Source of the DNA: an uncultured Burkholderiales bacterium
GTDB taxonomy: Bacteria; Pseudomonadota; Gammaproteobacteria; Burkholderiales; Burkholderiaceae_C
Direction: 5' to 3'
DNA: 64,000 nucleotides
Assembly (NCBI GenBank): GCA_945952065.1
Contig: CAMFGY010000014.1
Span: 1-64,000 of the forward strand
Below are positions 18,769-27,921 of this stretch, piece after piece; within the stretch, counting starts at the first letter, position 1, and the number at the start of each line of letters is the position of its first letter. The position numbers and the translations under genes were made by a program. The notes below the pieces were generated by a model, which ran no database searches, was not told where the DNA came from, and worked only from the letters and a program-made list of their open reading frames with translations.

Positions 18769-21525
18769 TCAGTCCTCGTCTTTGAAGCGTTCCCGGATCG
18801 CCAGCACCTGTTCCCATTGTTCAAAGAACACCTGCACGCAGGCCGGATCAAAATGCGCACCGGCTTGTGAGCGCAGATGTTCGGCCGCTCGCTCCAGCGT
18901 CCAAGCGGGTTTGTAAGGCCGTTCAGAGGTCAGCGCATCAAAAACGTCCGCCACAGCGACGATGCGGCTGAAGATCGGGATTTGCTCGCCCGCTAAACCC
19001 TGGGGGTAGCCGCTGCCATCGAACTTCTCGTGGTGACCGAGGGCGATTTCTGCGCCGGTTTTCAAAACCTGGGACGCGCTGTCTTTCAAAATGTCGTGGC
19101 CAATTTGCGCGTGGCCTTTCATGATCTCGAATTCTTCGGGCGTCAAGCGGCCGGGCTTGAGCAAGATGGCGTCGGTGATGCCGACCTTGCCGATGTCATG
19201 CATGGGCGCGGCTTCCAGCAGCAGTTGCTGATCGGCCAGCGGCAGGCCCAAGCCGCGCGCAATCAATTCGGAGTAGTGCGCCATGCGCAGGATGTGGGCG
19301 CCAGTCTCAGGGTCACGGTATTCGGCCGCCTTGGACAGGCGCAGCACCGTCTCACGCTCGCGCTGCAGAATGGCGGCGGTGGCCTTGCTCACTTCTTCGG
19401 CCAGGGTGTCGGCCCGCAAAGCCAGTTTTTCGCGGGCGATTTCCAAATCGATCAGCGCGGCCTGCGCTTGCTTTTGGGCGCGGTCGGCCATTGCATAGGC
19501 CTTGGCGTTGTCCAGGGCAATGGCCCCATAGGAGCACAGCGTTTTGCAGATGGCGCTCTCGCGGTCGCCATAGGCGTGGGCTTGCAGTGATTGCACCGAC
19601 ATCACGCCCAGCAGCCGTTCGCCGCTCATGATGGGCACGAACAGAAAACTGCGCACCTCGAGCGGCCCCTGAGGCGGCTCGGTGCCGCGGTGTTGTGGGG
19701 CCAAGCCAATGCACAACTCTTGCTGGCTGCGCGCGCACAAGGCGGTGTAGGAGTCGGGGTGATCGAGGGCAATGGTGGGCGAAGGGAACTGGTCTTGTCC
19801 CTGGCTGCCGAAGGCGGCGCTCAGGGTCCGGCTGTTTTCATCCAGCAAGTAGACAAAGAAGGCATCCACCTGCATCAGTTGTTGGATGTGCCGGTAAAAC
19901 GTGGCGAAGACTGCGTCCTGATTCAGGTTGGCGGTGAGCTCCAGCCCGATCTGCCCCAGCACCTGCAGCGTGGCGCTGAACTCTTGCAGGGCCTGGGCTC
20001 GGTCGGCCTCCGCTTGCGCTTGACGCCGCTGCAGCTGCGCTTCGGCGCGCGCGCGTTCGCTGTCTTGGCGGATGATCATGGCCTCCGCGCGGCTGCGCGC
20101 GTCGTCGAGCTTTTTGCTGGCGCGCGCTTGAGCGGCCAGTTGACCGTAGGCCTGGGCTTGCTTGTCGTCGCCACTGGCGGCATAGGCGCTGGCCAGCTCA
20201 TCGAGCAAGCTGCTGGGGGTCACATAACCTTCAATGCTGGCGGCAACTTGCAAGGCTTGCTGCAGATAGTGCAAAACCGGACTGGCCTCGCCCATTTCGG
20301 CGGGTGCAGGCAAGGCATAGCTTTGGTAAATCTCGGCGTGGATGCGCAGGGTCTTGATCTGTTCGTCAGTGCTGCCTTGCTCGCGGGCCAAGCGCAGCGC
20401 GGCGTCCGCCTTGGCCAAGGCTTCCTGGGGCTGGCCCAGCCGACACAGGGCCAATGCCTGCCCGCTCCAAGACAGCATCAGCTGCGACACATTGCGGTTG
20501 GGTGCGGCACGATCTTCGGCACGACAAAAATGCACCAAGGCCGAAGCAGGGATGCCCATATCGATGGACAAGTCACCCAAATAGAGCTGAGTCAGTACAT
20601 GGCCTTGTGAGCCGGGCAGTTGCTCCAGCACGGCCAGGGCCTCGTTCAGCGAATTGCGGGCATCGGCAAAGCGGCCCAGCAAGCGTTGCACCTTGCCCAC
20701 TTGCATCAAAGACAAACCGGTGCTGGGCGGCCAGTCGCAGCGCCGGGCCAGGGTCAGGCCACGCTCGCCCCAGTCCATGGCAGCGTCCAGATCCCCCAGC
20801 GAGGACAGCGCGTCGGCGGCATTGCAGGCCGCGTAAATGGCGTGGCGCAACTGCCCGGAAGCGAGCGCTGCGTTGAAAGACTCAATGAAATAGCGGCTGG
20901 CGCCGCCCGGGGATCCGGTCAGACTGGCCACGATGGCGCGAGTGCTGGCCAGCCAAGTCTGCACCGAGGCTTCGATGTTGGGGGAGCTGTCTGGGCCGAA
21001 CAATTGCTGCAAGGTGGCGGCCACCGCGCGCGGCTCATGGAAGGCGTGCAAGGCCAAGGCGCGCGCCTGTGCCGCCAGCAGCCGGGTTGTTTGCCCTGCA
21101 GCCCGGTAGTCTTCAATGGCTTGCGCAATGGTTTCGTCACGCAGCGCGATACTGCCGCGTTCCAGCCAGACCGAGGTCAGGGCTTGGCGGGCGTCACCGG
21201 CGCCGCAGCGGTCCCCGAAGGTCTCGTAAATGCCCAGGGCGTTGCTGGCGAGCTGCTCGGTGGCATCGATATGACCGTAAAGCCAGCTGATTTCCGCGCT
21301 GATCAGCTGCAGACGCGCGCGTGCCAGTTGCACCGCTTCTTGCTCCGGCTCCAGCTGGGCCAGCAGGGTTTCGGATTCATCGGCCAGAAGCAGGGCGCGG
21401 CGGCAGTCGCGCTGACGCAGGCTCCAGGCCAGCTCCAACAAGTGAGGGAGCCGGTCTAGTCCTTGCAGGTCGGGCAAGGTGGCCTCCATGCGGGCCACTT
21501 CTTCGTCCGGCGCAAACCAATCCAT
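18769..21525 (-). CDS. TPR-GAF-HD-GYP protein, probable c-di-GMP phosphodiesterase
   Basis: A 918-residue cytoplasmic protein. The N-terminal half (about 1-470) is Ala/Leu-rich and helical with TPR-like repeats. A charged coiled coil follows (about 470-520), then a GAF domain (about 530-680), a second coiled coil and an HD-GYP domain (about 740-910). The HD pair is His776-Asp777 in PMHDIGKVG, and the GYP signature reads HHEKFDGSGYP, so the phosphodiesterase core looks intact. HD-GYP enzymes degrade the second messenger c-di-GMP. No receiver domain or transmembrane helix was seen, so input probably comes through the TPR and GAF parts. It stands alone. Confidence 0.88.
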   Translation of the reverse strand: MDWFAPDEEVARMEATLPDLQGLDRLPHLLELAWSLRQRDCRRALLLADESETLLAQLEPEQEAVQLARARLQLISAEISWLYGHIDATEQLASNALGIYETFGDRCGAGDARQALTSVWLERGSIALRDETIAQAIEDYRAAGQTTRLLAAQARALALHAFHEPRAVAATLQQLFGPDSSPNIEASVQTWLASTRAIVASLTGSPGGASRYFIESFNAALASGQLRHAIYAACNAADALSSLGDLDAAMDWGERGLTLARRCDWPPSTGLSLMQVGKVQRLLGRFADARNSLNEALAVLEQLPGSQGHVLTQLYLGDLSIDMGIPASALVHFCRAEDRAAPNRNVSQLMLSWSGQALALCRLGQPQEALAKADAALRLAREQGSTDEQIKTLRIHAEIYQSYALPAPAEMGEASPVLHYLQQALQVAASIEGYVTPSSLLDELASAYAASGDDKQAQAYGQLAAQARASKKLDDARSRAEAMIIRQDSERARAEAQLQRRQAQAEADRAQALQEFSATLQVLGQIGLELTANLNQDAVFATFYRHIQQLMQVDAFFVYLLDENSRTLSAAFGSQGQDQFPSPTIALDHPDSYTALCARSQQELCIGLAPQHRGTEPPQGPLEVRSFLFVPIMSGERLLGVMSVQSLQAHAYGDRESAICKTLCSYGAIALDNAKAYAMADRAQKQAQAALIDLEIAREKLALRADTLAEEVSKATAAILQRERETVLRLSKAAEYRDPETGAHILRMAHYSELIARGLGLPLADQQLLLEAAPMHDIGKVGITDAILLKPGRLTPEEFEIMKGHAQIGHDILKDSASQVLKTGAEIALGHHEKFDGSGYPQGLAGEQIPIFSRIVAVADVFDALTSERPYKPAWTLERAAEHLRSQAGAHFDPACVQVFFEQWEQVLAIRERFKDED

Positions 21526-21694
21526 GGGAAACCTTGTCGACTCGGTGCCTGCATCGAAAACAAAGGGCCGAGTGGCACAGCCTCAGACCCGCAGCTGCAA
21601 AGGCTTCAACTATGGCCGCAATGCCTTGATTTGAAAACCCAGAACAGGGGGCGCATTGCGGCGCAGTTTGAGGCACGTCTTGGGGCGCTTGCCC

Positions 21695-23278
21695 TCATCG
21701 CTGACCCGCCTGCCGCAGGACGAAGAGCCCGCCCAGCAAGGCCGCCAAGCAGCCCAGGCCGAGGTGGGTCATCAAGGCCGCGGGCGTGGCGGCCCCGTTG
21801 AACCCGAACAGGTCGAGCATGGGCAAGTCACGGGCGTTCAGGGCGATGTAAAAGACCAGCAAGAACAGGGTGGAAAAGGTTCGGGCCGTGCGCGAGACAT
21901 GGCCGAGCAAGGTCGCAATGGCACTCAAGCTGAGCACGCCGCTGAGCACCGCCCAGCTCAGCAGGCCCGCATGCAAGGGCTGAGCGCGCCAGGCCAGCAG
22001 CCCCATGAACAGCAGGCCCAGCAAGCTGCTGGCCGCCCATTGCCGAACAAAACGGCGCAGCGCGCCGCCGGGCGCTGCCCAGCACATGAACTCGCAGCCG
22101 ACTTGCGAGTCGCGGCTGCTGAGGTCGCTGATCAAGAGCGCCCAGCCGCAGCTGATGGCGATCAACAGCGCCGGCAGCGCGGATACGGGCGCCAGGCCCG
22201 AAACCGTCAGACTCAGCAGCAGGCCCAGCAGGGCTACTGGGGTGGAGGCCAAACTCAGCGCAGCATCCGCCAGCACCTGGCCGGGCAGGCCGGGCAGCCA
22301 GGCGGCCAGTCGGAACATGGCGCGCGGCAGCACCGACAGCGGGCGCAGCCCACGATTGAGCCAGCGCAGGACCGAGGAACGGCTGGGTTTGCCGGCACTG
22401 CGTTTGACACGGTCGCTGGCATAGCGGTGAAAGCGCCAAGCCGCCACGGCCGCAGGCAGCAAGCTCAGGCCCAGGGTGAGCAGGCGCAGGCCGATCAAGG
22501 CCAGCGGCCAAGGTGTGGCAGGCAGACTCAGGGGCGCCAGCTTGGGGTTGAAGCTGCTCAGGCCCAGATTGACCCCGTCGGTCTGTAGCAGCGAGCTCAG
22601 CAAACCCACGGAGCTCACCAGCCCCGTGAAGTCAAAGAGCAGGCCCGGGTGCAAGAGCTGCTTGTTTTTGTCGAGGATGCTCAGCAGCGACAACATCAAG
22701 GCCCAGAGCACAAAGTACAAAAAGTCGCCCGCCTTGCCCATCAGCGCAGGCAGGCTGTCGAACAAGAGCGCGCAGCCGGCGCAAAACACCAGCAGGGGCA
22801 AGAGCACCAGGGCATAGTTTTGCAAGTAAAGCAGTGGTTGCAGCGACCCTTCGCCCAGCTTCACTTGGTACACCATGGTGGAGACCATGAAGGCCAGCGA
22901 CAGCACGCCCAGATAAGCCACGCCTGCCAAACCGCGGCTGGCCAAGAAAAGCGCATTGCTGATGGGGGTGGCTGCGATCACTTGCCCCACACCGCTGGAC
23001 AAGTCTTCCGCCATTCGGCCACGCAACAGGTAAAAGCCCAACAAGGCCATCAGCGGCGCCAGCAGGGCCGCGCTGCCCAGGGACAAGGCCGCACTGCTGC
23101 CCAGCACCCGGGTGTCTTTTGCCACCAGCATGGCCGTGTTGTCCATCGGTGCGGCCACCATCAGCCAGGACAAGCCCAGCATCAGCAGCAGCATGATCGC
23201 GCTGCTCAAGCGCCGTGAGCGCAGCCGCCACTCGTTCAAGATCAGCAGCTTGAAGGCGGCCCAGTCGTAGGCATTCAT
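21695..23278 (-). CDS. ABC-2 type exporter permease
   Basis: A 527-residue inner-membrane protein with about 10-12 hydrophobic segments. The first lies near 26-44, after a cytoplasmic N-terminus of the form NEWRLRSRR. It has no ATPase motifs. It overlaps the preceding ATPase gene by four bases (ATGA at 23275-23278), so both form one exporter. The substrate is unknown; large two-domain permeases of this type occur in ABC systems for antibiotics, lipids or gliding-type functions. No accessory gene here specifies the cargo. Confidence 0.85.
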   Translation of the reverse strand: MNAYDWAAFKLLILNEWRLRSRRLSSAIMLLLMLGLSWLMVAAPMDNTAMLVAKDTRVLGSSAALSLGSAALLAPLMALLGFYLLRGRMAEDLSSGVGQVIAATPISNALFLASRGLAGVAYLGVLSLAFMVSTMVYQVKLGEGSLQPLLYLQNYALVLLPLLVFCAGCALLFDSLPALMGKAGDFLYFVLWALMLSLLSILDKNKQLLHPGLLFDFTGLVSSVGLLSSLLQTDGVNLGLSSFNPKLAPLSLPATPWPLALIGLRLLTLGLSLLPAAVAAWRFHRYASDRVKRSAGKPSRSSVLRWLNRGLRPLSVLPRAMFRLAAWLPGLPGQVLADAALSLASTPVALLGLLLSLTVSGLAPVSALPALLIAISCGWALLISDLSSRDSQVGCEFMCWAAPGGALRRFVRQWAASSLLGLLFMGLLAWRAQPLHAGLLSWAVLSGVLSLSAIATLLGHVSRTARTFSTLFLLVFYIALNARDLPMLDLFGFNGAATPAALMTHLGLGCLAALLGGLFVLRQAGQR

Positions 23279-24147
23279 GCGGGCATCTCCTGGCAGGCAT
23301 AGCGGCGGGCCATCAAGGCTTCTTCCAGGCTGGGTTCGGCCGGGCGGGCGTCGCGCAGGGGCGCATGCGGGTGGGCCATGCGCACATTGACGCTGCGTCC
23401 CTGGCGCTGCGCATGCAAGACCTGCACCCGGCTGCGCAATGCCTCGAGTTCATGGGCTTCAATCTCGGCCTGCCAAATCTGCCCGCGCGCCGCTTCCATC
23501 ATGGCATCGGGGCTTTCAAAAGCGACCAAGCGTCCTTGGCGCATGATGGCCAACTGACCAGCGACGTTCTCGACATCGGAGACGATATGGGTGGACATGA
23601 TGACCAGCTTGTCGAAACCCAACTCGGCCAAGAGATTGCGAAAGCGCAGTCGCTCCTCGGGGTCAAGCCCGGCGGTGGGCTCATCGACGATCAAGATGTC
23701 GGGGTCATTCAGCAAGGCCTGGGCGATGCCCAGACGGCGCCGCATGCCGCCGGAAAAGCTGGCCGCCTGTTTGTGCGCCTGCTCTTGCAAATTGACCAAG
23801 CCCAGCAAATGGTGAATGCGCGCGCTGGCATTGCGCACTCCTTTCAAGGCCGCGAAGTACTGCAAGAACTCCAGCGCCGATAGATTTGGGTAGACCCCGA
23901 AGTCTTGTGGCAGATAGCCCAGCTTGCGGCGTATGGCGTCGGGGTTTTTGCAGATGTCTTGGCCCCGAAAGAGAATCTCGCCGCTGCTGGGTCGGGCCAA
24001 GGTGGCGATCATTTGCATCAAGGTGGTCTTGCCGGCGCCGTTGTGTCCGATCAAACCCACCACGCCGGCGTGCAAGTCGAGTGAGACATCGTTGACGGCG
24101 GTGACATCGCGGCCAAAAGTTTTGACGACATGGCGCAGTTGCAGCAT
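23275..24147 (-). CDS. ABC transporter ATP-binding protein (CcmA/DrrA-like)
   Basis: A 290-residue ATPase of an ABC-2 exporter. Walker A GHNGAGKTT is near residue 34-42, the signature is FSGGMRRRLGIAQAL, and Walker B ILIVDEPTAGLDP follows. A C-terminal extension of about 80 residues is typical of the DrrA/CcmA type. It is translationally coupled to the permease downstream by a four-base overlap. The 235-bp gap to the divergent NHL-M23 gene should contain the promoter. Confidence 0.92.
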   Translation of the reverse strand: MLQLRHVVKTFGRDVTAVNDVSLDLHAGVVGLIGHNGAGKTTLMQMIATLARPSSGEILFRGQDICKNPDAIRRKLGYLPQDFGVYPNLSALEFLQYFAALKGVRNASARIHHLLGLVNLQEQAHKQAASFSGGMRRRLGIAQALLNDPDILIVDEPTAGLDPEERLRFRNLLAELGFDKLVIMSTHIVSDVENVAGQLAIMRQGRLVAFESPDAMMEAARGQIWQAEIEAHELEALRSRVQVLHAQRQGRSVNVRMAHPHAPLRDARPAEPSLEEALMARRYACQEMPA

Positions 24148-24382
24148 AGAAAAGTCCTGGGTGTCTGGGTCGAGGCCGGGCGGGAGGCCGGGCCGGAGAC
24201 AATGTCGGTTTGAAGTTCAGGACTCGCACGATAGGGATTTGTGCCTTGGGCCGCGCTCGGCTTGCGACCAAGCGCAAAAACACGGGGATGTAACGCACGA
24301 TGCGGGTCGCTTTTGTTAGGTGTTTGGGTTGGGTGTTTCCTTTGGGCGTTTGGGCGGGGCGTTTTGATTGGACGACGCCCTC

Positions 24383-26581
24383 ATGTTTGAGAGATTGTTT
24401 TCGCACGGCATGAAGCAAAGACTGTGGATGGGATGGAGCGCCCTGGCGATCTTGGCGCTCGCTGGGCTGCTGGCCGTGTTGCTGTTGGACAAGGCCAAGC
24501 CGCTGGCACGCACAGCGGCTGCGCCCGGGCTTGCCCCGCCTGCGGCGCTCGGCCCTGTGGCAGTTGTGCCGCCGCCGGCGCCGCTGCCGACGTTTTGGGG
24601 GGGCAGTGCCTACGTCAGTTTGCGGGCGGGCGATGGGCATGCCGGTCTGCAAGAGGGTCCGGCCCTTCAAGCGCGATTCGCCGACCCCTATGGGCTGGCC
24701 CTGGGGACCGATGGCACGCTCTATGTGGCCGACGGCGGCGCCAACAACCGCATTCGCAGAATCACGCCTGCCGGAGCGGTCAGCAGCGTGGCGGGCTCAG
24801 AAGAGGGCTTCAAAGACGGCCAAGGCGCGGCAGCCGCCTTCCACACCCCCTCGGGCCTGGCCTTGGACAGCGCGGGCAACCTCATCATTGCTGATACCGG
24901 CAACCATGCGATTCGCAAGCTCAGCCCGCAAGGCCGGGTGACCACGCTGGCGGGCACGGGCCAAGCGGGCTTTCGGGACGGCCCGGCGGCGCAAGCGCAG
25001 TTCAACGGCCCCATCGGCGTGGCCGTGGATGGCCAGGGGCTTGTTTACGTGGCCGACACCTACAACGACCGGATTCGCGTCATCAGCCCCGACGGGCAGG
25101 TCCGCACCCTGGCCGGTGGCCGCTTCCCGGGCGACCAAGATGGCCCGGGCGACAAGGCGCGGTTTGACACCCCGACGGGCTTGGCGCTGGACGCGCAAGG
25201 CGGGGTCTGGGTGGCTGACAGCCGCAACGATGCGGTGCGCCGCATCAGCCCGCAAGGCCAAGTCAGCACTTGGGTGCGCGGCAATCCCGACGATGAAAAA
25301 GACCCTTTGCGCCGGCCTGTGAGCATCGCGCTCAGCCATGACGGCCATGTGTATTTGGGTGTGATGCGGCGCGGAGCGATCTTGCAAATTTCGCCCAGCC
25401 GCCAAGTTCATGTCCTGAGCCAAGGGCCTTCGGTCCATCTGGCCCGGCCCTCGGCCATCGTCTTGAACGATCAAGGCCAGTTGCATTTGGCCGATGCCGC
25501 CAGCTACCGCATTCATCGCTTGCAGTTGCAGTCCGCCGGCACGCCCGAACAGGTCGATGCGGCGCAGATGGGTCCGGCCACCGACGGGCGTTTGCCGGAC
25601 ACCGCCGGGCGTTGGCCCTTGCGGCCGCAGCAGCAGTGGCATGAGGTGGTGGGCACACCCGGCGAAGTCCGTGGGCGCCGCCAGGGTGACAGTCGCGACC
25701 ATTTGCATGAGGGCTTGGATGTGAAGGGCGTGCAAGGCAGCGAGGTACTGGCCCTGGCCGACGCCAAGGTCAGCAGCCCGCTCTCAACCTGGGGCCTGGG
25801 CCAAAGCGGCGAAGGACTGGCGCTCGATACCCTGAGCTATATCCATATGCGCGTGGGCCGCAATGCCCGAGGCCAAGTCTTGGACGCCAGCCGCTTTTTG
25901 CTGCAATCGAATGAGCGCGGCCATCTTGAGAGCTTGCGGGTGCGTCGCGGTACCCGGTTTGCCGCCGGGGAGGTGCTGGGCAGCATCAATGCCATGGCCC
26001 ATGTGCATTTGGAACTGGGCCCCAATGGCTACAAGCGCAACCCCCTGCTGCTGAACTTCAGTGGCTTTGCCGACCATGAGGCTCCGCGGATCGAGGGCAT
26101 TGAGTTGTTCAGCGCCGATGGTCGTACGCGTTGGCAGCGTAAACAAGCGGGGCGGCTGCTGGTGCCCAGAGATGAGGCCGGACTGCAAGTGGTGGTCGAT
26201 GCCTGGGACCGTGTGGATGACAACGAAGACCGTCGCCGTCTTGGGGTGCACAGCCTGGCGTATCAAATCCTCTTGCCGGATGGTCGGCCGGCGCCGGGCT
26301 TTGAGCAGGCCCGCATGGCCATCGATTTTGCGCAATTGCCGGTGGACACCGAAGCCGTCAAGACCACGTACGCGCCGCGCAGCGGTGTGACCGTGCATGG
26401 CAGTGCCGTCACCCGATTCCGTTATGTCATCAGCAATCAGGTGCGCGAAGGCCGCGCCGCGGTCAAGCGCTGGCGGACCGATGCGCTGCCTGCCGGGGAC
26501 TATCTCTTGCGCGTGGAGGCCCGCGACTTTGCGGGCAACCAGGCGCAGCAAGGGCGGGATTTGCCGCTGCGTTTGTACTGA
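24383..26581 (+). CDS. Membrane-anchored NHL-repeat protein fused to an M23 (LytM-like) peptidase domain
   Basis: A 732-residue protein. An N-terminal signal anchor (about 18-40) and a Pro/Ala linker precede a beta-propeller region of four to five NHL repeats (about 80-380), each with the pattern GLALxxxGxLYVADxxNxRIR. A domain with M23 zinc-peptidase motifs follows: His442-x-Gly-Leu-Asp446 (HEGLD) and His540-x-His542 (HVHLEL). The three usual zinc ligands are therefore kept. The C-terminus (about 565-732) looks beta-rich and Ig-like. M23 enzymes cut peptidoglycan cross-links, so a periplasmic role is inferred. ATG 24383 was chosen; TTG 24368 and ATG 24410 are alternatives. I know no named protein with this order. 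Confidence 0.8.
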   Translation: MFERLFSHGMKQRLWMGWSALAILALAGLLAVLLLDKAKPLARTAAAPGLAPPAALGPVAVVPPPAPLPTFWGGSAYVSLRAGDGHAGLQEGPALQARFADPYGLALGTDGTLYVADGGANNRIRRITPAGAVSSVAGSEEGFKDGQGAAAAFHTPSGLALDSAGNLIIADTGNHAIRKLSPQGRVTTLAGTGQAGFRDGPAAQAQFNGPIGVAVDGQGLVYVADTYNDRIRVISPDGQVRTLAGGRFPGDQDGPGDKARFDTPTGLALDAQGGVWVADSRNDAVRRISPQGQVSTWVRGNPDDEKDPLRRPVSIALSHDGHVYLGVMRRGAILQISPSRQVHVLSQGPSVHLARPSAIVLNDQGQLHLADAASYRIHRLQLQSAGTPEQVDAAQMGPATDGRLPDTAGRWPLRPQQQWHEVVGTPGEVRGRRQGDSRDHLHEGLDVKGVQGSEVLALADAKVSSPLSTWGLGQSGEGLALDTLSYIHMRVGRNARGQVLDASRFLLQSNERGHLESLRVRRGTRFAAGEVLGSINAMAHVHLELGPNGYKRNPLLLNFSGFADHEAPRIEGIELFSADGRTRWQRKQAGRLLVPRDEAGLQVVVDAWDRVDDNEDRRRLGVHSLAYQILLPDGRPAPGFEQARMAIDFAQLPVDTEAVKTTYAPRSGVTVHGSAVTRFRYVISNQVREGRAAVKRWRTDALPAGDYLLRVEARDFAGNQAQQGRDLPLRLY

Positions 26582-26621
26582 AGGATTCCGCAGCGAATCC
26601 CCCTTCTTGAAAGCTTTGCGA

Positions 26622-27182
26622 ATGAGCTCGAAAACTTGGCAGGTGCTGGCCTTGGCCGGCAGCTTGAGACGGTTCTCCATGAACCGGGCCATGCTGGAGA
26701 TGGCGGCGGATTGCGTGCCTTTGGGTTTGCGACTGCAGTTGTTTGAGGGGCTGGCCGATCTGCCCTTGTTCAACCCTGACTTGGAAGCCGCTGAGCCGCA
26801 CCCGGTGGCTCGGCTGCGGCAAGCCATTGCTGCGGCCGACGCGGTCTTGATCGCCAGCCCCGAATACGCGCATGGCGTCAGCGGGGTGATGAAAAACGCG
26901 CTCGACTGGATGGTCTCAAATGGCGTGTTCGTCCACAAGCCTGTGGTCTTATGGAATGCCTCGCCGCGCGCGTCCATGGCTTTGGCGGCGCTGCGTGAAA
27001 CCTTGTCGGTGATGACGGCGGATTGGGTGGATGAGGCGGCGCTGAGCCTATTGATTCAGTCGAAAGACGGCCTGCCGCCGAACAACCCGGACCCGCAGGC
27101 CATGCGGCATGCGCTGCAGGCCCTGCAGGCGGGCTTGCAGGCGCGTCAGAGCGGCGTTCAGGCGGCGCTGCTATGTCCATGA
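26622..27182 (+). CDS. NADPH-dependent FMN reductase family protein
   Basis: A 186-residue flavodoxin-like protein. The phosphate-binding loop near the start (ALAGSLRRFSMNR, about 10-22) and the later SPEYAHGVSGVMKNALDW motif (about 78-95) are diagnostic of the NADPH-dependent FMN/quinone reductase family (ChrR/azoreductase-like). It would reduce flavins, quinones or metals such as chromate; the substrate is not predictable. ATG 26622 is 41 bp after the NHL-M23 gene on the same strand, so cotranscription is possible. Confidence 0.87.
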   Translation: MSSKTWQVLALAGSLRRFSMNRAMLEMAADCVPLGLRLQLFEGLADLPLFNPDLEAAEPHPVARLRQAIAAADAVLIASPEYAHGVSGVMKNALDWMVSNGVFVHKPVVLWNASPRASMALAALRETLSVMTADWVDEAALSLLIQSKDGLPPNNPDPQAMRHALQALQAGLQARQSGVQAALLCP

Positions 27183-27335
27183 CAGGGGCATAAGCCAAGT
27201 CCCGCGCAAGTTCTGCACAAGTCCCGCAAAGAGGGTACGCAGGCGGGCTCGGCGCAGCGGCTTGATCGGCCCGTTAGAATCCGCCGCGATCGAATTCAAT
27301 CCCTCCGTGCATCCGTAACCTATTGGAGTTAGCCC

Positions 27336-27839
27336 ATGTCCACCGATAACCAAGACAATAGCGAACGCATCGCCCTTTGGCTGGTCGGCCTTGTTGTTGC
27401 CTTTGTGCTGGTCAGCGTGACCGCATTTGTCATCGTCAAACAGCGTCACCACGCGCCCGTGGCCCCAGTGGCTGCACAGGCCGCGGCCGATGAAGAAGCC
27501 CTGTATGACGCGCCCTTGAGCGGCGATGTGGTGGGCGTGGTGCTGTTCGGCTTTGCCGAAGCCAACGTGCCCAGCGAGGCCGCGCCCGAATTGGCCAAGG
27601 CCTTGGAAGCGCTGATCGCCGCACCGGCACGCAAAATCGTCATCGCAGGCTTTCACGATGCCAGCGGCGACGCGCTGAAGAATGCTGAACTGGCCAAGGC
27701 CCGTGCCAAGGCCACCCGCGCCGCGCTGGCCGCCGCCGGCGTCGACAGCGCCCGCGTGCTCTTGCGCAAGCCCGAATCCACCTTGGCCGATGGCACCGCT
27801 GAGCAAGCCCGCCGTGTGGAGATTCGCCTGATCGACTGA
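27336..27839 (+). CDS. OmpA-like C-terminal domain protein, inner-membrane anchored
   Basis: A 167-residue protein with an N-terminal transmembrane segment (about 13-34) and a short linker. The C-terminal OmpA-like half (about 60-165) contains the NAELAKARAKATRAALAAAG and RRVEI features. OmpA-like domains bind peptidoglycan. This one is shorter than usual and the typical NxxLSxxRA segment is modified to NAELAKARA. It is followed by a strong terminator. TTGGAG lies ahead of ATG 27336. Confidence 0.75.
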   Translation: MSTDNQDNSERIALWLVGLVVAFVLVSVTAFVIVKQRHHAPVAPVAAQAAADEEALYDAPLSGDVVGVVLFGFAEANVPSEAAPELAKALEALIAAPARKIVIAGFHDASGDALKNAELAKARAKATRAALAAAGVDSARVLLRKPESTLADGTAEQARRVEIRLID

Positions 27840-27870
27840 TGGGCGGGGCGTTTGCACACGCCGTCAAACA

Positions 27871-27898
27871 AAGGGCCGCCCGAGGGCGGCCCTTTTTC
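27871..27898. terminator. Rho-independent terminator after the OmpA-like gene
   Basis: A perfect stem AAGGGCCGCC / GGCGGCCCTT with a CGAG loop is followed by a T-run, 32 bases after the stop codon. It also stands at the 3' side of the convergent chemotaxis receptor gene. Confidence 0.85.
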
Positions 27899-27921
27899 AT
27901 GGCTCGCCGCGCAAGCTGGCG

